DNA of 64,000 bases from Hypomesus transpacificus (lineage: Eukaryota; Chordata; Actinopteri; Osmeriformes; Osmeridae), in the NCBI RefSeq assembly GCF_021917145.1, contig NC_061063.1, forward strand, positions 1,406,575-1,470,574, given 5' to 3'. A model generated the notes under the pieces. The model saw only the letters and a program-made list of their open reading frames with translations. It ran no database searches and was not told the DNA's origin. This document shows, one piece after another, positions 12,401 through 22,438 of this stretch; position 1 is the first letter of the stretch, and each line of letters begins with the position of its first letter. A program made the position numbers and the translations under genes.

Positions 12401-12678
12401 TCCTGCACGAACCAGCACTCCAGAACCGGGCAAGTCGACGCACCGACTGGAGAAGGAGACAGCGATGTAGCTTGTTTTGCGCATTTTATCTATAGAAATC
12501 AACTTTTAAGACAAACTGTTCACATATCTGATACATCTATGAAAAATAACTGTTAAGGTTTTCTTTACATAAAAGTAGATATAATGTACGCCATAGGTGC
12601 AAATGGCTTTGGCTTACCGTGCAGGAAGTAAGTTAATGCGAGCAAAGAAAGCTTGTAAATTGTCGAAATATTTGCCAT
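9402..12678 (-). CDS. tapbp: Tapasin (TAP-binding protein), 8 coding exons
   Basis: Tapasin is the ER membrane glycoprotein that bridges MHC class I to the TAP transporter and edits bound peptide. Coding exons (minus): 12618-12678, 12258-12446, 11745-12038, 11214-11573, 10509-10829, 10140-10241, 9914-9942, 9402-9413; all early junctions are phase 1 and the sum is 455 aa, close to mammalian tapasin. Exon 1 encodes a signal peptide (MANIST then a Leu-rich core). Exon 2 has ECWFV, the conserved tapasin N-terminal motif with Cys7. Exon 3 has the Cys71 partner (PQCEL). Exon 4 ends in an Ig-like strand (YICTVYLPYL); exon 5 is the membrane-proximal Ig C1 domain (VQCEASGF ... VSCVAVH). Exon 6 is the transmembrane segment with an intramembrane Lys (GLIKVF), as in mammalian tapasin. 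The last exon is only four codons and completes a C-terminal KKEN, a KKXX ER-retrieval signal. The position of human Cys95 is Ser. Neighbour of the class I gene, transcribed away from it. Confidence 0.96.
9487..9905. repeat. Minisatellite in tapbp intron 7, unit about 19 bp
   Basis: About 20 copies of a unit close to GAGGAAGAGAGTCAGACAT, with single-base variants and some shortened copies. It fills the intron before the four-codon last exon of tapbp. Confidence 0.93.
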
Positions 12679-12795
12679 GATTGTTGTCGATGGACAGTTG
12701 TACCAATCTGTCTGCAGTTTTAAGTTTTCACGAAGGCCGTTTCTTCACGAAGAAGTGTTTTGGCCGTTGGATTTCCCCTAAAATTCCACTCTTTC

Positions 12796-12805
12796 TTTCG
12801 CTTTC
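12796..12805 (-). promoter_or_regulatory. ISRE upstream of tapbp
   Basis: The minus strand reads GAAAGCGAAA, a perfect GAAANNGAAA interferon-stimulated response element core, about 118 bp upstream of the tapbp start codon. IRF-family or ISGF3 binding would give interferon control, as known for mammalian tapasin. Confidence 0.72.
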
Positions 12806-12811
12806 ACTTTG

Positions 12812-15180
12812 CAGTTTGCACGCATGATCATCCACACGGTGGCAATCTAACACCAGTTTTGGTCAGAGTACATGAGCGAATAGCGGCCTATGACCAGCTG
12901 GGGTTATTTCAGGACATGATCAGATCCTGGAAAACCGAATATTTTAAACATTGTGAATTTTGCATCTTGAAACAGTATATAACTTTATCCATGCCCTCCT
13001 GATTTCTCTATGCATCTGAAACAATTTTGAAAATATCAAGGCATGTTTTAATGCAATAATCATTTTTACAGATCCTGATCTGAACTTGCTCATGTTAAGC
13101 TCATTTGTAATTAAACTTTAATCGACAAGCAATATGCCAGAAATAGCCTGGTCTCGAGAATCCAGACAAACAGGGTGGCATAAAGCATGTAATGGTTGAA
13201 AGAGAGCCGTGTAAATAAAAGTATGGCTCTGGGTTGAAAGACAGGCAGACAGGAACCTCAACCCAACTTCCTGGTTGTCAGTCTGTTGTTGCCAGTTGGC
13301 ACAGAAACACTCAAAGTGGATCGACCAGCCAGTCAAGTGACCGGCCAGCTGATTTCTCAGAAACAGCAGATGCAGTTTAGTGTTTCAACCTATAAGGGCA
13401 CTGTTACCCAGCTCATAAGAAGGGACTTTCCAATCATAAACGGTCTGTATTCATTGACTGGTTTCAATGCCTCATCGGGGTCCATGACAAAATGCTCTCA
13501 AGGAGTGTTTACTAGTTCCAGAACAACATTATATTTTCTGAATTCTCAGTATTCCAGAATAAACATAACATCTCAATACAATGATGCCAAAACATTTGAA
13601 ACATTGACTATAATACATGCTTGGCTCTTTTGTTTATGTTTTCATGACCATGTTGAAGTGCATGTTTCTTCTGAGAAGGCTGAAAGGTTTTAATGTCAGA
13701 CAGGACGTGTTAACAGTAATTTACCGATCATCCTCACAATCAACGTTGCGTCTTGATACAACTTCCTCACAAAGAAAAGTAAGAAAAACTCAAGAATATC
13801 AAACAAGCAACAAAATCACTCTGCACAATTCCTTTCACATCGTGATAAAACATACTCGGTCTGTGTTATAGTTAACAATACATACAGTATACAAAACATT
13901 GTTATTATAACAATGTTGCACTAGAGATGTTGAAAAGTGTTCCCTCAGCTATGTGTATAAAGATGTGGAAAATCATAAGAAAGTATACAGTCATGCACAG
14001 TGTTGTTCATCTCAGGACTAGAGAAGAGATGACGCTCAAAATGGAGGAAGGAACAGGGTGTGACCCATATCCACCATCTTCTCCATCTGTATTGTGTGTG
14101 GGTGTGTCTGCATGTTGTGTAGACAGGTACTTTCCAAACCTTTGCTGCGTATGTGGTTTTATTGTTGCATTTTACAGCTTGATGCTGTTCAACTAAACCA
14201 TATCAAAATCATACAGATCGTTCTCTTCTTTCTTTCGGTTTACTGCATGTTTTTTTTTTCTCATTTGAGACTACTTAGTTTTGTTTCTTACCAAACCCAC
14301 CTACACCCATCAAAACCATTTTAATACATACATCATGATTAATCTTTAAAAGACTGCAGTAAATTATTCCTCAGGTTTAGTGTCATAGACCAACTGCATT
14401 TCTTAAAGCTTGGCCTCCTAGTTCACTCATAAAGTCATTAATGACAGTTCCAGTGTTTCTAGAATGGTCCCAAACATACAAATACAACATTCATACTGTC
14501 AGTGTCACTTTGTGCTACTTCACTCAGATTATCACTAATGTTAAATTGTATGTTTTTAAAGTACAATACATTCTAGTACTTTAAGAGATTTCTAAATGTA
14601 GTTTGATTGTAACCAACCCTTACAGGACACACACACACTCTGTAAATCTAGCAGACAAAGATATCCTCTGGTGTTCAGACACTGAGGCCTCATAACATTC
14701 TAGCTCCAGCACAACATGACAAAGACTCATTCTGTAAGGTAAAGTCTATAGGTATGAGTTAGAACATAGCTGACAGGAAGAGAACTAAAGCCAAAACATT
14801 GACAATCGTTACAGGGATGGGTTCACCAACCACCACAGGTTATGTAGTCTCATACTTTTCATTTCAGAATGAAGCTGTCTGGGATGCTGTAGTTTTCAGA
14901 TACTTAATGAACACTCTGGCTGCAAAACAACCAAAGGTCATGATAACAATGACCAATTTAAGACTGGCATTAACCTCTGGAGAAACTATTTTTAAAATAG
15001 TTAATTAAACAATGAGCAGTGAGCCTGCCTATTTTCTTTTGATGATTATATACAATACCGATATACAATTATATTTTAATAAAATTCCTATCCTTAAGCT
15101 CATGGACAAAATCCTCTGACTTTCAAACTGTAGCATAAACACCATATAAGAGGCTTGCACGTTATTTCAACGGAGCTCTT
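12812..15180. other. Intergenic space between tapbp and class I
   Basis: The two genes are transcribed away from each other across 2.7 kb. No complete gene was recognised. The frames on either strand are short and lack splice context, except a short minus-strand frame at 14864-14976 described in the findings. The rest is A+T-rich unique-looking sequence. Confidence 0.5.
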
Positions 15181-15182
15181 AC

Positions 15183-15264
15183 TTTTGGTTTCCAAAACAA
15201 ACCTCTTTTACTTTGTCTACCTTGGATTTTAATGACGCGCAACAGCGATCTTAATTTTCATTGG
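15183..15264 (+). promoter_or_regulatory. Candidate class I promoter module (ISRE-X2-Y)
   Basis: About 160-245 bp upstream of the class I start codon: TTTTGGTTTC (15183-15192) is one mismatch from the ISRE TTTCNNTTTC; TGACGC (15233-15238) resembles the CRE-like X2 box; ATTGG (15260-15264) is an inverted CCAAT, as in the Y box. Order and spacing match the ISRE-SXY layout used by RFX, CREB/ATF, NF-Y and NLRC5 at vertebrate class I genes. S and X1 boxes were not recognised with confidence. Confidence 0.5.
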
Positions 15265-15426
15265 CTCATATCCGCAGACTACTAATATTTACCGGTAAGA
15301 GCGCCCCGTTCTCTCATCATTGTCGCGTTACTTCTTGACAGAGAAAGTCAGTCTCTGTCAGTTCTGATTCAGCAAGAAGCGTCGAGTTAAATTCTTGTTT
15401 AGCTACATTCTGCGGCTAACATCAAA

Positions 15427-18400
15427 ATGAAGCTATTCTTTCTTCTCTTTCTGGGGATAAATGGAGCGCACGCGGGTCAGTAAATTATACAGTATTTAAA
15501 TTACAAAACGTATATTTAAATAGCATGAATGTTCTTTAATGTGTTTGTAAAGTTAAACAGTAAAAAGTTTATCGAATATGCGATTATTTAGTTTGCCTCT
15601 TCTGTTTGCTCTAATCAGAAAATAGACCTATATAATTAAAATCAGTCTCCCTTTATAACAGCATATTATAATATAATGTGATATGTAGTAAGTAGAGTGT
15701 AGTTGTATGGCCTCGATCTACTTATCTGTCAAACTATCTCATAGGCTAAACAAAATATGTTGTCACAGAGAAGTGGGACTTCATTTCAGTGGGCTATGCT
15801 AAGCCTACACCTGCTTGGTATGAGCTACAATCTGAGTTAGGCAATGTTAATTGCTAACAAAAACTGAATTTGAGTATCTAAGCTTAGACATGGGTTGTCC
15901 TTTATGTTCAGCTAACCTAACGTGTGTGGTTCCATTCTGCTCTATAATCAGTCACTTTGTAACATGGCTGTGTCAGATCTGCCTGGTAACCAGTTAAACC
16001 TGGGTTGGGAGAAGCTCCCCTACACCTTTTTAATTTTATTTTTAGAACATTCAAATACCAAATCAGATACAACAGCTGAGTAGAACAAAGTTTGTGTTTT
16101 GTGCTTTTTTCTATTCAATTTAGTACACTCTTTGGTCCCGAAAGGCAGTTTGCAGATGCATGAAGTAGGCTACAGTTTAGCAAGTAATAACACAATACAG
16201 GTTAACACTTTAAAAGTGCTAATGGATAAATAACATTCGTTATTAATATCAAATAATTAATTATTGATCCACAATTTATAAATGCATTTCTTCATAAATC
16301 TGTCAGAGGATCAACCAAGACCAACCAACAGTCTTGTACCAGTTAATAGTAATGAAATGCTTGACTCCCAGACTTTCTCAACAGTGTAGACATCTTTCTA
16401 ATAACATTTACTCAAACAACATAGATACTGGTTAAAACTGTGCTCACAGAAGAAGCATACTTTACTTGCCTGGACATAAGGTGGTGTTAGGAAGGAAATT
16501 ACAGTAAATAAACTGGACTGCACAGTTATGCATTTGGAGACTATGAACTGAAATCTGTACAAATAGTGCAATGATTTGTACAGCAACAGCTAGACATGGA
16601 GCCACTTTATGTACACTTGTATGTAGCACAGTTGGGACATGTTTTGCATCACTAGACATGACCAGGGTTTCATGCTTTCTAGTAACACCAAGTATATTGT
16701 ATTTAAGACATTTAATTTGATGCTTATTGTTTATATTTCGTATTGATCTTGTAAATGCTGCAGGAATAATGCCCCCCCACACACACACACCCCACCCAAC
16801 ACCACCTCTCCTAGTAGTAGTCCGTACTGCTCTACTATACTGACTAACATGTCTGTATATCTTCACATTCTGTCTCCAGTGACACACTCATACGAGTATT
16901 TCTACACTGCATCCTCTCAAGTCCCAAACTTCCCAGAGTTTGTGGTTGTAGGAATGGTGGACAAGGTTCATATGTTCTACTACGACAGTAACAACCCAAG
17001 AGTCGTGCCCAAACAGGACTGGGTGAACAAGGCAGTTGATGCACAGTTCTGGGAGAGGAACACTGGCAACTTTATGGGTGCCCAGCAGACATTCAAGGCC
17101 AACATTGAGATTGCAAAGCAGCGCTTCAACCAAACTGGAGGTAATGTCACACACATCCTCAGACATTTACATACAGACACATGAGGCCTCATATCTGATG
17201 CTGCTTTCTGCAGCATCCAAACTAAGGATGTCAGAGACGTGCTTAACTCCCTCACCTCCCTCCTCCACCTTGTAGTCCTCAGAGTCTGTATAGATCAGAC
17301 ACATAGAGAACAACAGTGTGTGTGTATTTACATGTGTGTGTGTGTGCGTGTGTGTATATGATTGTGCTCCCCAGCAGGGGCCAATTGTATCATCTGTAAA
17401 AGTTCATACGGAGCAAACTGGAAAACTCTGTATGCAACGTTTTTCTCAGATTTATGAACACTGCGTACGCGACCGATATCACACGTTTGTGTTCATAGCT
17501 TCCACTTAACTTGTGATTGTGGCACGTGAACAAGCTTGTTGTCCACACCCAGTCAACTCCCATATTCTACCTTACATGGTTGCTGAAACACCCCTTTTTT
17601 TCAGGTTTCTCAATTAACTTCTCAATTAACCTATTGTGAACAATGAAGGATTCTATATGAGAAATGGCTAAGAAAAAAAAAACTGAAAAAGAGAAATTGT
17701 ACTGATTGTGAAATGGAGATCTTAATAAGCGAAATAGCAGGAGCATCTTGTTTGGTGGCCTTAGACTAGCAGTTGTTTGAACGTTGATAGAAAAAATAAA
17801 TAATAATAATTAATCAACCCATTGTGCCCTTATTGTAACATGTGTGCAGCCGATAGCACTGATCACATTTGGGAAACTGTTTATTTTTTTCCAGCAAATT
17901 ACGCTTTAATGCTGGCCTGTTCTACCGCAGTATAAGGTCATCTAATGTACTTTGGGGACAGGCAGATCATGTCATCGCACACCTCAGGCATCACATGACT
18001 GAGGGTGGATTGGCTTATCCCCGACCTGTCTGCAGCTCCCGCTGAAATGGGCCAAATCACACGTGTTCTTTCTGCCTAAATAGGCTGAAGTGAGATAATT
18101 GGCATTATTTTTAGATAATCTACACAATTTACTCCCACTGTAGATCAAGTCAAACTGTCATTTGTTATGCATGCACTTTCTCTCTGCCTCTCGGACACTC
18201 TGTGTCGCCACATCACATCTCTAAACATGGCGTACGCACGGCTTCTAACGTGCGCAGAAGGTACGCAGATTCTTATGTGCTTTTTCATCAATCAGAAACT
18301 CTGTGTAGAAACACCCGTACACGTTTCTACGCCCATTGTCATGCGTACGCTCCTTGGTACATTTGGCCCCTGAGCTGTCGACTCCTCCCTGCCTGTCTCT

Positions 18401-21400
18401 GAGGGGACAGCAGAGGGCAGCAGAGCAGCAGCACGTCTGACTGAGGAAACGTCACTTGCACTCATACACACGTCACAACATGACGACATCACATACAGAC
18501 ACTCAGTATCACACAACGTTTTATTCCCTACAGACACGCTCACATCCAAGTCACCTGAACTTGAACACGCACACACACACACATCCACACTCATGTACAC
18601 ACAAACACACACAGTCTGACGGTAAAGGAGTCCTGGGTCATGATGCTGTCAGAACCATCAGGATCTGCTGAGACTCGACATCACACAGTGGAGCTCACTA
18701 TGAACACACTCATACACACACTCAGGACACACTACACACTACACACACATAAGGACCAGAGTACACATCCACACAGGACTACAGTCAGACACCCAGATGC
18801 ACATGTATGGACGTATCACTCTGTAGCTCACACACACTGTCCAGAGGGCTTGGATGTGAAGCTCCAGCACTACATGCACTACACACACGTGTTGACATTC
18901 ACTCTTCAGTCCACATGCACACACACACATCCACACACTCCAGTACTGTATCAGTCTTCAGAGATGTAGTAACAGACTGTAGTCATACAGAACACAGAAC
19001 ACTCCCTGGGCTCCAACATTCCACTGTTCATCTGCACCATCAGTGGAGTTAGAACACATCCAGGTCTGAACTCAGATGTCTGCTTCTCACACAGAGCCAG
19101 ACTGTCATCCCACAGCTCCAGTAGTTAGACTCTGTAGGGTTGTCTAGGTGGGGGTCTGGTGTTGGTACAGTCACAGCTGGTACAGGGTTCAGGCTGGGGC
19201 AGAGGAAGTAGGGGCAGGGAGGCAGCACTGAGGCTGGGGCTGGGGGGGGGGGGTAGGGGCAGGGAGACAGGACTGATGCTGGGGCAGGGAGGCAGGACAG
19301 AGACTGGGGCAGGGGGAGTCCGAGGAAGGATTGAGGCCGGGGCAAGGGGAGTAGGGGCCGGGAGGTAAGACTGAGGCTGGGGCAGTAGGGTCGGGGAGGT
19401 AAGACTGAAGCTGGCGCAGGGGGAGTAGGGGCAGGAAGGCAGGACTGTGGCTGGGGTAGGGGCAGTGAGGCTGGGGCAAGGGGAGTAGGTGCAGGGAAAC
19501 AGGAGTGAGGCTGGGGCAGTAGGGCCAGGCAGGCTGGACTGAGGCTGGGACAGGGGGAGTAGGATGCAGGGAGGCAGCAGCAGCAGTGTTTCCCCTAGGA
19601 TTTTTTTTGCAGTGGGGGCGGGTCTGTCCGCCCCCCCCCCCCCCCCCCGCCCCCCTCGGCCGAAATAAAGTTCTAACCCTATATTTTGGAGTAAATTAAT
19701 GTAATAGTCTAATAACAAATGTAATATTGCATATATTTTTGTCCTATTTTCCGTAAAGCAATACAGTTAGGCTACTTAAAGTATGTTCTAAATGGCAGAA
19801 ATATGCTGCCAATTAATAATTGACGTAACAACTTATTGTAAATGGTCAGTAGCCTAGCCTATCGATCAAGGTACTCAAAAGCATGTACACTGTCAGCTTC
19901 ATTTGATCTTGATAGGCTAAGCATTCTGTAGCAAATAATAACAATATACCCACTGTTAATAAAAACTACTTCAGCATAATAATGCACCTAAAATACAAAC
20001 GTGAGCAAGGGCAGCAATCGCTATCGAATCAACAGGCATGCAATAATGCTAGCAGGGGAAGAATACAAACAACGAAAATCACCAGTTAACTTAAATTTGC
20101 AATAACTGTAGACTAATACAATAACAGGCTTTAATGAACTGAAAACATAAGTTATACGACTTACAGTTCTCAAGGACGCACACACGCAATCTCAACTGCG
20201 CTGTGAAGCGCGTTTCCGTGCTATTCTCCGACATGCACTCTAACAATCACTGCTGATAATCGGCCTAAAATCTTGGACAGACCTATTTCTGATACCGTGG
20301 CGGCACAAATGTAGCTGTGGCGGGCCGCCATGACAAAATCAACGTAGGGGAAACACTGGGCAGGACTGAGACTGGGGTAGAGGCAGGACTGAGGCTGGGG
20401 CGGGGAGGCATGATTGAGGCTGGGGCAGGGGGAGTAGGATGCAGGGAGGCAAAACTGAGGCTGGGGTAGAGGCAGGAGTGAGGCTTGGGCAGGGGTAGGG
20501 AGGCAGGAGTGAGGCTGGGGCAGTGGGAGTAGGTGCAGGGAGGCGGAGTGAGGCTGAGGCAGGGACAGTAGGGCCAGGGAGGTAGGATTGAGGCTGGGGC
20601 AGGGAGGCATGATTGAGGCTGGGGAAGGGGGACATGATTGAGGCTGGGGCAGGGGGAGTAGAAGCAGGGGGCTGGTGTAAGGCTGGGGTACGGGCAGGGA
20701 GGCAGAGGAAGGGGGAGTAGGATGCAGAGGCTGGGGTAGGGGCAGGGAGGCAGGACTGAGGCAGGGCAGGACTGAGTCTGGGACAGGGGGAGTAGGGGCA
20801 TAAACAAAGGAGTTAGGCTAGGGAAGGGAGGGGGGCAGGACTGAAGCTGGGGCAGGGGGAGTAGGGGCATAAACGAAGGAGTTAGGCTAGGGAAGGGAGG
20901 GGGGCAGGACTGAAGCTGGAGAAGGGAGACAAGACTGAGGCTGGGACAGGGGCAGGGGGAGCAGGACTGAGGCTGGGGCAGGGAGTCAGGATTGAGGCTG
21001 GGGCTGGTGGAGTAGGGGCAGGGAGGCTGAACTGAGGCTGGGGCAGGGGCAGGGAGCCAGGACTGAGGCTAGCGGAGGGAGGCAGGACGGAGGCGGGGGC
21101 AGGGGGAGTAGGGTAAGGGAGGCAGGTCTTGAGGCTGGGACAGGGGGCAGGAAGTCAGGAGTGAGGCTGGGGCAGGGAGGCATGACTGAGGCTGGGCAAG
21201 GGGAGTAGGATGCAGTGAGTTAGGACTGAGGCTGGGGCAAGGAGAGTAGGGGCAGGGAGGCAGGACTGAGGCTGGAGCAAGGGGAGTAGGGGCAGGGAGG
21301 CAGGACTGAGGCTGGGGTAGGGGGCAGGAAGGCAGGAGTGAGGCTGGGGCAGGGAGGCAGGACTGAGGCTGGGGCAGGGGGAGTAGGGGCAGGGGGAGCA

Positions 21401-22404
21401 GGTGTGGAGTGGGGTCCCAGCACGTAGCAGAGCGGGGGTCCAGGTAGGGGAGCAGGGCTGAGACAGGGGACTGGAGACGGGGACCAGAGTCAGAGCAGAG
21501 GGAACTGGAGCAGAGAGAGAAGCAGCATCAGGCCAGGGACAAGCAGGCACAGCAGGAGGACTAGATCAACACAGGAGCCAACGTCCTGAAGCACAGCCTG
21601 ACTGAGCAGAGGCTAGGAGCTGCAGCCTGGGAGAGGCTAGGAGCTGCAGCCTGGGAGAGGCTAGGAGCTGCAGCTTGGGAGAGGCAGGGCTGAGGGTTTT
21701 TAGAGGTCTGGATGGAGAACACAGAGCAGCTGGTGGGATGTGCTCTGCCTCAGCACACCTGTCTCCTCTCTCTCTCTCGTCACACACACACACAGGGAGG
21801 GGGAGAGAGAGAGAGCTGGGGGAGTGGCAGCAGGTTAGGGAGACCCAGGAGGAGAGGAAGAGGGCGTGGCAGGAGCTGATGTAACAGTCTCTGACTCATC
21901 CAGAGCCCAGGCCCACTAGCTGGGGGTAACACTGTGCTCCGTCTGACTGACTTCAACAGTAAGGAGCGTCTCTTTGGTGTCTTCCTCCAGTCGCTGTGGT
22001 CCATAGTTTAGTGTTTCAGGACAATTCTTCTAAACGTGTGACGTCGACGATGACTTCGGCTGTCACTGGTATCAAACTCCTGCAGGGTCTTTGTAAGGGG
22101 CGTTGTGGTGCGCCCTGCACGTCAGCTGATGTGCAGGACCAGCTGTTCCTCAGCCAGCTGGCGTCAGCTCTGCAGGACCATGAGAGCCACCCTGCAGTCG
22201 TCTGGTGACAGTGACAGAGGAACATGTCACCGTCCTCACCTGAGATGTGACTGAGGTGATGGAAGTAAGAAACCATCCCAGCAGCTGGAGGGAGAGAGCA
22301 GAGAGACGCTCCTCTGTGTCAGATTCTACAGGGAGAGACCCATACTGAACCCCTGGTATCTCCCTGGAGGTCTGGTCATACACACCCCTACCTCCCACAC
22401 ACCG

Positions 22405-22438
<34 letters not shown>

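Noticed and set aside
19125-21550. Long Pro/Leu/Ser-rich frames on the minus strand
   Set aside because: They are translations of the GC-rich minisatellite in class I intron 2, with no start context, splice support or conservation signal.
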